From the NCBI GenBank assembly GCA_963971425.1, contig OZ020523.1, forward strand, positions 19,139,105-19,203,104: DNA of 64,000 nucleotides. Direction: 5' to 3'. The notes under the pieces were generated by a model. The model worked only from the letters and a program-made list of their open reading frames with translations, had not been told where the DNA came from and did not search any database. This DNA comes from Bryoerythrophyllum caledonicum. Taxonomy: Eukaryota; Streptophyta; Bryopsida; Pottiales; Pottiaceae. Below, piece after piece: positions 1 to 10,238 of this stretch. Made by a program: the position numbers and the translations under genes. The stretch's first letter is position 1; each line of letters begins with the position of its first letter.

Positions 1-82
1 CATATTAGAATAGTTAGCTTGTATTAGAATAGCAATTAGAAGTATTTCGTAGTGGTTTAGGTTTGTTTAAAACATTGTCACC

Positions 83-715
83 ATGCATAGCGGTGGTGGA
101 GGTGGTGGAGATGGTGGGGGGAGGAGGAATTTAAATGTGCCACACTTGGGCTCGGGTCCTTCAAAAAGAGCCAAGAAGGCTCCGGATTTGGAGCTAGATA
201 TTTACGGGGACGTTAATCATTTGGCATATAGAGGATGGGAGGATTTACCGGAGCCATGGACTTGTCAACAGGCGTATGAACACATTGGTTTTGCTCACCT
301 CGACCGATGGTATACTCCAGAAGCACACGAGGACCACTGTCGATTAAAGCAATTGACATATTCAAATGTTACCTCCATTGAGATAAAATGGAGGTTTTTA
401 GAGGTTTTACGAGCCATCTCCCACGAAACACGTTATGGATCAAATAACATTCCGAGAAGAATTGGAGCAATGATGTACGCAGAATGTGAGTTGGGCAAGC
501 AGGTTGATTGGTCGACGCTTGATCAACCTTTGTACACTATTGGTAACCTTGGCGTTCATCTAGGCAAAGCACTTTCTTCAAAGCTACCTGTGCTATCGAT
601 TCCTAGAAACCCTGTGCCGGAGTGGTTTATGCGCGATAGTACTTTGGTTGACCCACCTAACGAAGAGTTGCCAGCGGATCGAGCAAAACCAAAGCCCCGT
701 ATTCGAAGGAGGTGA
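83..715 (+). pseudogene. Truncated RING-H2 mobile gene, N-terminal domain only
   Basis: This open frame of 210 codons starts with the same Met-His-Ser-Gly8 run as the 646-residue minus-strand copy. It carries the family's N-terminal domain (residues about 35-190): a Leu-Pro-Glu-Pro-Trp-Thr motif, a Phe-Ala-His-Leu-Asp-Arg-Trp-Tyr motif, a Val-Asp-Trp-Ser-Thr motif and Arg-Asn-Pro-Val-Pro-Glu-Trp-Phe. The coiled coil and RING finger are absent because of an internal deletion. The short protein could still be made. It would be a domain-only version lacking the ubiquitin-ligase-like part. Function is unknown. I treat it as a deletion derivative and not as an independent gene. Confidence 0.7.
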
Positions 716-960
716 AGGTGCCTCCTCGTCGTGCTCCGGATACGGAATGTAAATAGTGCGTACTAATTCAGCGTATGTGTTTCATGAGGCGGATATCTAA
801 TAGTTTAGGTGCCTAAAGTCGCAAAATCAATTAAATATTTAGTAGAAAAGAATGATGTTGTGTACATGTGTACAAATTTCTACTTGATTTTGAGAAAACA
901 AATATAGAGAACTTCCATTTACTGGAGGCACATTTTCCAAACCTCTCTACGTGTTCTTAA

Positions 961-1904
961 CCCCTAAAGGACCAAGCGTCCAAAACGGGCTTTTTGAAAA
1001 TTCGATCAGGTTCCTATGCTGTCAATTTCAAACATTCATCTTTGAAATTCTTACCATAGAAGGGCATTACCAAGACCTTAGTGGGAAAATAATTTTTTCC
1101 TAAATTGGACATTTGATGAAAAAGTTATAGGGTTTTTAATTTCAAATGGGGAGGGCGGGCACCTCGAGCACCTCCAAAAACTTTTGATAGGACACTCTAT
1201 TGAAAGTGAGATTTTCAGTACTGGCAAGTAATATTATTTCCCTGCATGTTGTCAAATAAAAGTTCTTGTCTTTAGTGAAAAATAGCATACCAACCCAAGT
1301 CAAACATTTTCACACATTGTCACTCATTGTCGGGCAAGGTACCAAAAAAACTTCTTCTTTTCCACATAAAACCTAGAGATCTTCATAATTTTCACTTTTT
1401 ATTTTTCCCACAACAATATGTAATGTAAACCTTCTTATTAACCATTCGGATTATCAATCAAAAACACATTAAGTTAAAAAAAAATTAAAAGTGTGAATTA
1501 ACAAATTTTGAGCCTCCACTCCTTGCACACTTGTTTTGAATATGCTACACCCTGTCTCTACCTCTAAAAATTGGTGTGTAAGGAGCTAACATCATGCTTA
1601 ACAAGATGGTAATAGATTTAGACCTTGTGTAGTGAATTTTTTTGACACCAAGTGAAGTCAAAGTCTGCTGATCCACTAAACGTAGGGAAGAAAATGAACC
1701 ATTTGCTTGACTTGAAACACTATAATCTTTCAATCCGTGCGGTCATAGTTTATGAAATTTTGTTCATGTATTACTTAATAAGCCTTTATTGAGATCCTAC
1801 GGTCAGAACTAAAAATAATTTTTTTTTACCTTCTTTATTCATTGCACTAGAATCCATTAATTTTGAAGTGTTTTTGGTGTAAAACTGCCTTGGTACCTTA
1901 GGGG
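961..1904. mobile_element. piggyBac-like non-autonomous element, 944 bp, TTAA target sites
   Basis: The left end reads CCCCTAAAGGACCAAG and the right end is its imperfect inverted repeat (CTTGGTACCTTAGGGG). Each end abuts a TTAA (957-960 and 1905-1908), the target duplication of piggyBac transposons. The homologous region downstream of the third RING copy (reverse strand near 16110-16150) reads straight through this point without the insert, which provides an empty site. No transposase frame is visible inside, so it would need help in trans. The interior is AT-rich. Confidence 0.65.
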
Positions 1905-1919
1905 TTAAAAAAACCTTCT

Positions 1920-2075
1920 GAGTTCTTCTAGAGCACAGAAGAAGAAGAAGAACACAAGACCCCTATGGGATGGCGTGAATATAGTGTCCGTTCGACCTAC
2001 CCTTGATGATATGCCCACATGACATAACAACAGTGGTATAGGACTACGAACCACTCTCAGGGTGGACATTGTATA
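1920..2075 (-). repeat. LINE/SINE-like 3' end with (TTC)n tail
   Basis: Read on the minus strand, this segment has a GTGGGCAT motif, then GAACGGACACTATATTCACGC, and ends in a (TTC)n run, as short retroposons often do. The same order of motifs recurs in the 93-bp insert at 23546-23638, which has a 12-bp flanking duplication. The repeat is therefore mobile or was mobile. The 5' limit is not resolved. Confidence 0.45.
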
Positions 2076-2169
2076 ACAGAAACCAAGAACCAGTACACTG
2101 TAAAGTGGTTGTCTGGGGTGTATTTTGTTGTATAAAAGTAGAAGGTTGGTTTTGTTGGTCGTCACATTG

Positions 2170-3160
2170 TTGACATTGCTAGGTTGTTTGGAAAATACAT
2201 GGTTGTGTTGTAGCGGTGGTCCGGGTTCGGTTCCCGTTGTTCTCGTTTGAGCATCTTACGATCATCTGGCGCTATCGAGCTAGAGGGGTAGGAAATTCCA
2301 ACAACTTGGGCCCCTATATTGTGACAAGGTTATTATTATAAATAAAGGTGGTTATATTTCACTACTTTTTTGAATAGTTGGATTTATGGTGGTTGTACGC
2401 CTGTTGGTAGTGGCTCTCCACTTTCTATTTTTCTTTTGAGTAATATTATGGACATGGCATGGTGTATAGCAATTGTGTTTATTTCTCTTAATGTATTTTT
2501 TATAAGTTTCTTTAGTATTTTGAGTTTGGTTTTTAGGATTTTCATAGGAGGGATGTATGTAGATGCTCTGGCACCTGCTGTAATTACTATTAGTGGTTCA
2601 ACTATCCAACCTTTGTTGATAATATCGTTGACGAGAGGTTGGTATTTTTTCTATCTTTCTGTCAATGGTATCTGGTGAGAATCTGTCGTTACAATATGTG
2701 AATTCTATAAATTGTACCTATAAATTGATGTTGGGAGATGTAGGGGGGTTTGATTGGTAGGGTAGTCCTTTTATGCATAGTAGGTATGGTTTTAGTCGTG
2801 CATTACATTGGCATCTTTGTTGTACGCGTGTACATGGTAATAGCCATGGAGGGACTGTATTCACTGGTGGTTTATCATTACATGTGCCTGCATTCATGAG
2901 GGTATAGCATCTTGAATTTTTTGATGAGACTAGTAAATTTTGAATTTCCCAAATTGCTGTATTGTGTCTTTTTGTTCTAAGCGCATGTATATGGTGTTGC
3001 TTGCATTTTAGCAGTACATGTAACCATGTCTTCTAGATATTACAACCATGTAAAAAAGGAAGTTTGATGTGCAAGTATTGTTTTAAAGGCTTACTTTCTT
3101 GTATTCATTATCGGCTTTTTTTTGTTTTTGTTTCGTTTTTGATGTATTTATTTCCTTGAA
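2170..3160. other. No gene recognised
   Basis: AT-rich sequence with no convincing coding frame. A tRNA B-box-like GGTTCGGTTCC sits at about 2224-2234, but there is no cloverleaf or A box. The 102-codon frame at 2370-2678 is hydrophobic low-complexity and I do not support it. Confidence 0.5.
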
Positions 3161-3164
3161 GACT

Positions 3165-3385
3165 ACACCGTTCCTTGAATATAGTGTTGAATATAGTGCA
3201 GACAAGACTATTTGAAATTTCCTACACTAATTGAAAATTTACATGCAATTGTTGAGTGACACACACTTGCTTGAGAACAAATACCCAATCAGAACTTGGC
3301 ATGCACATGCTTTTATGGAAATTAGTGTGAGTGATCTACATCAATAATCCCTCTACACTATATTCAGTGTTTAGTGTACTGGACT
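3165..3385. repeat. Short inverted-repeat element, CACTA-like ends
   Basis: CTACACCGTTCCTTGAATATAG at the left is answered by an inverted CTACACTATATTCAG near 3349-3364. The left part is repeated at 13482-13550, where it begins CACTACACC. A small CACTA-type or other MITE remnant is the simplest reading. No flanking duplication was identified. Confidence 0.4.
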
Positions 3386-3672
3386 GGGCGCGCGGACTAG
3401 GGGTTAGTGGCAAGTAGGCTAGGACTGGGCACGCTGACGGGTTGCGGACTGAGCGAGGACAGTTCGCAGACTGGGCGCGAGCTGGGAGCGGACAGTTTAG
3501 ACAAACTGGGAGCGGACAGTTTAGACAAACTGGGAGCGGACGGGGATCGGATTGGGAGCGGACTGCCCGCGGACGGGACGCGGATTGTTCGCGGACCGGA
3601 CGCGGGCAGTCCGCGCCCCGTCCGCGGGCTGGGCAGGGAATGTCCGCGGACGTGGCGCGGACGGGGTGCACA
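3384..3672 (+). repeat. GC-rich GCGGAC array upstream of RING copy B
   Basis: About 290 bp of irregular short repeats built on GCGGAC with an 11-24-bp period, including two adjacent 24-bp copies around 3490-3540. The G-rich strand is the coding strand of the downstream RING gene, as at the 18.9-kb array. A weak TATA-like ATGTTATAGAAA lies at 3672-3683. By analogy with the other arrays this is the promoter-proximal region of copy B. Confidence 0.6.
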
Positions 3673-3790
3673 TGTTATAGAAAGCGGAAGGGGTCCCCAT
3701 TGTTTGACACTTCCTTAGTCCTAGAAAGCCTTGACGCACTTGCCTCCACGTTGACGGCGGTGTGCGGGGCTTCAAAGGGGGAAAGTGCTC

Positions 3791-3838
3791 CTTTTGAGGA
3801 CCTTCATTTTCCCAAGGGGAGATGTTTGTCCTCGGAAG
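3791..3838 (+). promoter_or_regulatory. Conserved leader hairpin (RING copy B)
   Basis: CTTTTGAGGAC at 3791-3801 pairs with GTCCTCGGAAG at 3828-3838 (one G-U pair). An inverted repeat at the equivalent place precedes the minus-strand copy (18740-18788), although the loops have diverged. This suggests a folded RNA leader or a paired protein-binding site in the transcript. Confidence 0.45.
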
Positions 3839-4107
3839 CATCTGTTTTTTCACTATTATAGGCGATGGTTATGCCAACGGTGGGGTTTCAGCAATCTACC
3901 CAAGCATAGCAACATTATTTTGAAGTGCATGCTTCAATTTGTAGCCTAGACAACACTATTTTGAAGTGCAGGTAGTCTTCGGATTGTTGGAATAGAGCAG
4001 TTGTTCTAGAATCCTTGTACGATAATAGATAATGTGGAAAGTAAATATATATTATTGTAAGTAACTTTTGTGATACGGGAATTTGTAGAAGACTTTAGAA
4101 GAATTTC

Positions 4108-6339
4108 ATGATGGTAAGCGAAGGTGGCAATGAAGGAGCACGGAGGATGATAATTGACAAACCAAGCAAGGAGGGTTTTACAGTGAAAAGGACCAAGAGA
4201 TACCCAACAGATTTGGAGATGGAGGTATACGCAAACCGTGATCTTCAAGCAAAGGAGGGTTGGGAATCAGTGCGTGAGCCATGGACAACCGACAGTGCAT
4301 TGGAGTACATCAAGTTTGCGCATCTCGACAGATGGTGGCCTACGGAGCTCCACCCTTAACATTGTGCAGCGAAAGCAGTCACGTATAGACAGATCATGAT
4401 GTGCATGTGAAGTGGAGTTCCTCAAGATCCTACGTGCTCTTTCTAACTTGAAGAAATGGCCAAAAAATAATATTCCTAGATCCATTGCAGCATTGATGTA
4501 TGCCGAATATCAATTAGAAAAGCAAGTGGATTGGTCAACGATTCACGACCCCTTTTCAGGTGGTCGGAGACTTGGACGCCATCTTTCAGCAAAGAAACCT
4601 CGAGAGATTCTAAGAATCAATGCCCTTCAATGGTTCTTTGATAACCCTACCTTGTATGACGATCCAAATGATGAAGTGCCGTTCAATTGAGAAATAATGT
4701 TTCACCAAGGAAGAGTAGCGGTCGAAAGCGTAGAGGAAGGAAGGTTGAGGCCACACATCGCAAAGAATTGGACAAGCATGCTCAAACGAGATTGAGGAGG
4801 GGTCAGTCAAACCCACTTTCAGCAACTTTGGAGATGGCCAATGCTATTCAAAGCAAAGCCGCTGACGCCCCGAAGAAGTTTGATGAAGATAAGTATGGTG
4901 AGTTATAGGCACAATTGGAAGTGCTTAGTGTGGAAATACAGAGGTTGCAACATGGACGAGACGATGATGTGGATATGGTGTCAAAAGTACGTGCGCTAGA
5001 GATAGAAAAGAACTTGCTTATTGAAGTGACCCATCTACGCAATCAAGTCAATGAAGTCAACAATAGCAATGAAAAGTACATGATTGAAGTTGCAGACTTA
5101 AAGAGAGAGCTACAAGAAATCAAGGCACAACATGTAGCAGTGGAGATGAAGCATGCAGGTTTGCAGCAAGAGTTGGATGAATTAAAAGAATATCGGGAGA
5201 ACGAGTAATCAGCCCGAAACAATCTTAAATTGTTGGTTTCAACAATAATCGATGAGCGCGAAGAGATGATGCTCACAACAATATTTGCCGTGGCACGGAC
5301 ACGACAATACGAGGCGGAATTACAGAGTATATGCGTTGAATGGACATCGGAGAAGAAGTTAAGGACCCTTTTGCTCACATCTTGGCCTCGTGATGAAACC
5401 ATGTATCCAATCAGCTGGGACGATAGTGATCCGTCGCTACTATTGAACAACAACAGTATTGATTGGAGGCTTGTGATAGAAGAGGATCACTATTGGGACA
5501 TTGGAGAAATGCATGATCATCCAACTGAAATGATTGGAAAACCATTGTGGCAAAGACCACACCCCATGACATCCGACGGATCATCATGTCCTATCTGCGA
5601 TAATCCTTGGGGTCCGGAAGGGTGTTATATGATTGGATCGTGTGGCCATTCGTTCCATCCGCATTGTCTTATCAAGAGTATGATTCGTTCGCGTACTTGT
5701 GGTGTATGTAGGGCGCCATTACATCCACGTTTGTATCTTCAATTTGGCCTACGGGATATCATGCCAAGTCACTGGGTGTATCGTCAAGATGATTATGACT
5801 TTGCACTTGAAGACTTCAATGGGAACCCTGTTGAGTGGAGTTGGAGACATAATATGTCCAAGGCACAACTGTGGCATACCTTTCAAGGGGAAGAATTGTT
5901 AGATGATCTAGACAAACTAGTACATGCAGCAAATGAGATGTATCCTGACAAACCGGCACATTACGGCATGAAGATGTTTTTTTACCAGACTCTAGGGTGG
6001 CATTGGAATCATCAAAGAAACGAATTGGTGCACGGCTTAGGACCGCCACCATATTACAACTCATCTGGCGAGCGAGCTGTGGGGGATCTAGAATTACGAA
6101 GGGCTTATCGTGATACAACACTTCCTGCAACAACTGGAACGGAGGAATTGTATTGGGAAGAATGCTACCTTAAAAAACGACTACTTGTGGCGGCGCTTGA
6201 TGCCATTTTGGAAGACGTCGCCCCGGAGGTGAAGGAATGGCTTAATGGTGGGGAGATACCTCGATATCGGCAAGGTCATGGACGTCATGGATATCGAACG
6301 CGGAGTAATGTTCGTGCAAGAGATGCTGCAAGAGCTTAG
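4108..6339 (+). pseudogene. RING-H2 mobile gene, copy B (full length, frameshifted)
   Basis: The parts of a protein of about 740 residues are in order but in two frames. The N-terminal domain spans 4108-4690 (Glu-Pro-Trp-Thr, Lys-Phe-Ala-His-Leu-Asp-Arg-Trp, Val-Asp-Trp-Ser-Thr). A basic linker and long coiled coil follow at 4690-5208. The RING-H2 finger lies at 5588-5720, with zinc ligands in the order Cys-x2-Cys, Cys-x-His-x2-His-x2-Cys and Cys-x2-Cys. A C-terminal domain runs to 6339 and ends in an Arg-rich tail. Breaks are a stop near 4357, a frame change between about 4357 and 4412, another at about 4688, TAG at 4906 and TAA at 5206. The RING region onward (5230-6339) is open for 369 codons. 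RING-H2 proteins are usually E3 ubiquitin ligases; that role here is inference. Confidence 0.75.
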
Positions 6340-6667
6340 AGCATCACATTAATTTGCGGAAGTTAAGGATTAAAGATTCAGTAAACTATGACCAAGTCTA
6401 ATTTCCCGATTGAATTAGTGTAACCAAAGCTCTTGTATTCTTATCTTTGACATTACGAATATAGAATTCACAGTGAGTTGTACACAACAGGATATTTTTT
6501 GCCCATTTTGAATGCATTTATATCGAGGTTCAAAGCAAATTTGGACATTACCGTTCTCACATTGCCAAAACTTGTAGTTACACAGCGACCTTGTTGTCTC
6601 CCCCAAACCCCACCACCCCTACAACAACGGCAATTGCAAAGAGCAATTCAAAGGAGAAAAACGACGC

Positions 6668-6850
6668 CCATTCAGCGGACAGGCCGCGAGCAGTCCGCGG
6701 TCTCTGGGGGCCAGTCCGCGGGCAGTCCGCTGCCAGTCCGCGGCCAGTCCGCTGCCAGTCCGCGGGCAATCCGCTGCCAGTCCGCGGGCAATCCGTTGCC
6801 AGTCCGCGGGCTCTTCCAACCTAGTCCGCGCCCCGTCCGCTCCCCGACCG
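6668..6850 (+). repeat. CAGTCCGCGG array upstream of the kinase-like gene
   Basis: Tandem 11-12-bp units (CAGTCCGCGGC, CAGTCCGCTGC, CAATCCGCTGC variants) start about 330 bp after RING copy B and end about 50 bp before a TATA-like box. The C-rich strand is the coding strand, as for the hAT array. Confidence 0.75.
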
Positions 6851-6902
6851 CGCTGTTATCCAGGTTCCCAACCCTATCCGCAATGTTCCCGACCCCTTGC
6901 AG

Positions 6903-6914
6903 CCTATATGAAGG
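6903..6914 (+). promoter_or_regulatory. TATA-like box of the kinase-like gene
   Basis: CCTATATGAAGG lies between the CAGTCCGCGG array and the kinase-like frame, about 270 bp before the frame opens. The array-TATA-gene order matches that at 18.9 kb and 30.5 kb. Confidence 0.4.
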
Positions 6915-7179
6915 CGGATAGGCCATTGACGTCCTCATTTTTTTCCCTCCATTTCCTTGCCCAATAGGAACCCGAGACCTTGTTGCGCAAGCACCATTGC
7001 ACGGGTTTCGAGGGTATAGGAGTTGGGAGAGACGAATGCGGGGGAATCCTTGTCAGTTTTTTCGAGACTCACTCACTTTCGCACTGCACTTTAAGTGACC
7101 GGTTAATTATTTTACAAGAATGGCCGATAGCAGGGTGCATTATCGAGACGCAGACATGCAACTCCACGAGGCTCATTAG

Positions 7180-9072
7180 GTGGAAATTCAATCAAACACT
7201 GCTGCAGCCGATCTTGTGAGCGGTGGTATGCTGGCGAGAGGACAAGGTAGTGGAAGTGGGCGAAGTGACAGGGGTCGCAAGCACGGCATGGAACAACTGC
7301 ACCAAGAATTTCATGCACTTGGACGAAATAATTCTCGAGGGCCGCAATCACATTCACGAGGCACAATAGGATCTTGAGGGGTTCTACGAGGATCAGCGCG
7401 GGGGACCAGTGAAGCTGGGCGGTCACGAGGATCACAAAGTTTGAGTGGATTTCGACACCCGGGAGCTCGCAGTTTAGGCGGATCAAGTGGTGAGCCTGCA
7501 GCAGGAGAGCCATCGTTGAGGGCTGTTCAACATGGTGCGATACCATCTGCAACAAATTCCTTGGTTCCAAGCGAACCTTCAGTTGGAGCGGGACGAGGGC
7601 GGGGTAAACAGCCAGCTTTTTCAAAAGACTCAGAGCCCTACAAGAAAAGAGCAAGGACAAGCCATTTGGATGCAATGAGCAAGGAATTTAAGTTCAAGGT
7701 TGTAGCAGATATATTATTTTGGATGATAGAGAAAGGTCTATCCAGGTTGGAGAAATGGTACTTGTGTAACGGCGCTACAAGATTAGAAGCTATGGAGGCA
7801 AGAGTGGTACTCATTATCCAAAATATTGCCAATGTAGAAAAATTCCGCGAAGATAAAATGAGACATTCAATGGACACATGGCCCATATTGTTTGCCAAAC
7901 AAGCTATTCACAACCCCGTGAAGACTATTTGGGATGTCTATTATAAGGAAGATGTAAGCAAATAGGCAATGGATGTGAAGTTATTGTTTGAGAGACTCAA
8001 AGAGGGGGTAGAAGCAATCAAGCCGAAAGGGAGATCAAACATCGCTATTCCTTGGATTGATCAAGATTTGGTTGCACGGGTTGCGAGTAGAGGTCGCGAA
8101 GGTGTAGTTTGGCTTCCAATGCATGCGGAGGTAAAGGCGTTGGATACTAGAAATTATGAAGGAGGCTTTGGAGTTGTCCGACGTGTGAGTATTGACGGTG
8201 TAAGTTGCATTCCAGCACACATGGAATTTGCGGGGAAAACAATGAAGGAAGGTAGTCGTGGAAAAAACCGGGAGAAACATTCAATTGAGGCGCTAGCGTG
8301 TCCAGTGGACCATGCAGGGGTTATCAAAATCCAGTATCTAGATAGAAGAACATACGAGTCGTATACTCTATGGTGGAACGGTGGCTCACTAGCATCCATT
8401 TGGGGGATCGATTCAAAATATGACGAGGAATACGAGGATGATATTCTAAAAACAGCTGGAATCGACCTTGAGGCTCGTATGGAACTATACGTGTATCGTA
8501 AAAATCGGGCCTATTTAGCGTGGGCACTAATGTGCATCATGGATGTGATACATTCCCAGCGCCTATTGCACAACGACTTGAGCTCCAACAATGTTATGCT
8601 TCATTTTCCGCCAGAGAAAAAAGATGTAGTATACATCGGGGTGTGTGATTGGGGAATGGCATCATGGGATGGCGAAGACAAGATGTCAAACTACGGCCGA
8701 CCCTCCAGTACAGAGCTAGGTGCTTACCGAGTTAAGTATCGTCATGCTGCCCCCGAGCTATTCCATGTGTATGGGAAGCCCGGAACACCAACATCACCGA
8801 GGAGAATGGAAATTAAGCATAAGCACAACCACAGATATGAGGCGTATGCAGTGGGGTACTTGGCAAGGAGGATCTACAAGCGCGATTGCTCTTCAAGCTT
8901 GTTCCAAAAGAACAAAGATCCGAGTTCATTGTCCAAGCGATTTGAGCAAGCCATGGACAAGTTGTTGAAACCCGATCCACTAGAGAGATCAACCGTCACG
9001 CATGTAGTAGACTTGTTGAAAGGACCGCCCTACAACCTAGCTACACCATGGGATTTCTTCCGCAATGAGTAG
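7180..9072 (+). pseudogene. Protein-kinase-like mobile gene (two in-frame stops)
   Basis: One frame of about 630 codons is interrupted only by TGA at 7375 and TAG at 7963. The first third is Gly/Arg/Ser-rich and ends in a basic Lys-Lys-Arg-Ala-Arg stretch. A helical domain follows (7670-7960), then a divergent kinase fold. In that fold a Phe-Ala-Gly-Lys segment may supply the ATP-binding Lys. The catalytic loop reads His-Asn-Asp-Leu-Ser-Ser-Asn-Asn (8569-8592), the DFG equivalent is Asp-Trp-Gly (8647-8655), and an Ala-Pro-Glu motif lies near 8751. The HRD arginine is replaced by Asn and the DFG phenylalanine by Trp, but the catalytic Asp and metal-binding Asp remain. It follows RING copy B on the same strand behind its own GC array. 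Both stops are one C-to-T change from Arg (CGA) or Gln (CAG) codons, so the damage may be recent. The substrate is unknown. Confidence 0.65.
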
Positions 9073-9349
9073 TATATAGTATATTGTGATTTCATAGTCC
9101 TTAGATATTGTAGGGTATGTAGCATCTTCTCTATGTTGTGAAGTGTTGTCTAATTTGTATTCGGTTATTTGCAAGAAGAGGATGCCTTTTTGGACTTCCC
9201 TGTAATTTTGAATGAAGAACAACTTTGTACAAATTGCTTTGATTTGGTCTCCCAGTCCGGCCTTTTGTATCTTCAGAAATAAAAATGGAATAACGAAATT
9301 CAAAAATATCCTAACTACCTATCTGCGCTCCCCCACTCCCAATCTGCGT

Positions 9350-9965
9350 TGCATTGGCGCCCCCACATAGGCCGGTGCGAGTCCGCGATCAGTCCGCAGA
9401 AGTGTCTGCAGCCAGTCTGCGGTGTATCCGCGGCAGTGTCCGCGGCCAGTCCGCAGCAACATTGGCAGCCTGTCCGCAGGTCAATTCTCAATCAGCGGGT
9501 CCCCATTCAGTCCGCTGCGTATCCGCAGCCAGTCCGCGGGTCCCCATCCAGTCCGCTGCGTATTCGCGGCAGTGTCCGCGGCCAGTCCGCGATTAGTCTG
9601 CAGCCAGTCCGCGGGACCCCATCCAGTCCGCTGCATATCCGAACCAGTCCGCGGGTCCACATCCAGTCCGCTACGTATCCGAGGCAGTGTCCACGGCCGG
9701 TCCGCGATTAGTCCGCAGCCAGTCCGTGGGACCCCATCTAGTCTACTGCGTATCCGAACCAGTCCGCGGGTCCACATCGAGTCCGCTACGTATCCGCGGC
9801 CAGTCCGCAGCAGCATTTGCAGCCAGTCCGCGGGTCTGCACTCAGTCCACGGGTCCAAGTTCAGTTCCCTGCGTATCTGCATCCAGTGCGCAACAATGTC
9901 CGCACGCAGTCCGCGCCATGTCAGCGGACGGTCATTGCATGTCCGCGTGCAGTCCGCTCCTAAAC
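9350..9965. repeat. Long TCCGCGG array with higher-order units
   Basis: About 600 bp of CAGTCCGCGG-type units arranged in longer blocks that repeat GGTCCCCATCCAGTCCGCTG and CGTATCCG segments. It is the largest array of this type here. No clear TATA box and no intact gene follows directly; a hAT-tail-like remnant begins at 10239. It may be the promoter array of a gene now mostly deleted. Confidence 0.7.
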
Positions 9966-10139
9966 CGCTCCCTCTGAAAAACCCCCCAATTTAATTAATT
10001 TTCACTGAAAGGTTAATACAACACAGCAAAAGGTAAAAATGGTGAGATAGACGTAGGATGTCAGTGCCACATAGGACGGCGACGTCGACGCCGAGGTAAC
10101 ATATGTACCATACATAGGGGTAAAGTTCATCTTTGACCC

Positions 10140-10235
10140 TAGGTTGACTCTATTGTGTCGTGACGAGAGGGTCCGTCACGACATGTCACGTCATGACGAC
10201 ACGTCACTGTCACAATGTCTCGATAGACAACCCTG
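10140..10235. repeat. hAT-type terminal inverted repeats with GTCACGAC subterminal motifs
   Basis: The right end, read inward on the minus strand, is CAGGGTTGTCTATCGAGAC. The left end (TAGGTTGACTCTATTGTGTC) resembles the hAT terminus at 31006, CAGGGTTGTCTATTGTGTCG. Between them are GTCACGACA-type repeats like those at 30890-31000. This may be a 95-bp miniature element or two fused termini. No 8-bp target duplication was found. Confidence 0.5.
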
Positions 10236-10238
10236 AAT

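Larger units (their letters stand above)
1..1935 (+). mobile_element. RING-H2 mobile gene family, copy A (internally deleted)
   Basis: The first 82 bases match the leader immediately upstream of the intact RING-H2 gene on the minus strand near 18510-18590 almost base for base. Bases 716-956 match the 3' flank of that copy (16100-16350 in reverse). Between them only the N-terminal third of the gene remains: a codon run ending in Lys-Pro-Arg-Ile-Arg-Arg-Arg is followed at once by the sequence that encodes the extreme C-terminus in the intact copy (Val-Pro-Pro-Arg-Arg-Ala). About 1.5 kb is therefore missing from the middle. The 3' flank was later split by the TTAA-flanked insertion at 961-1904. 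The right limit is set where similarity to the other copy fades and a LINE/SINE-like tail begins. Confidence 0.7.

Noticed and set aside
2221..2240. tRNA or tRNA-derived SINE at GGTTCGGTTCC
   Set aside because: There is a B-box-like match, but no A box at the right spacing and no cloverleaf pairing that I can construct.
3336..3861. Overlapping long frames on both strands in the GC array
   Set aside because: They arise from the short GCGGAC repeat unit, which is open in several frames; the repeats give Arg/Gln/Ser/Pro-rich products without a domain. The same holds for frames in the arrays at 6.7, 9.4, 12.4, 18.9 and 30.6 kb.
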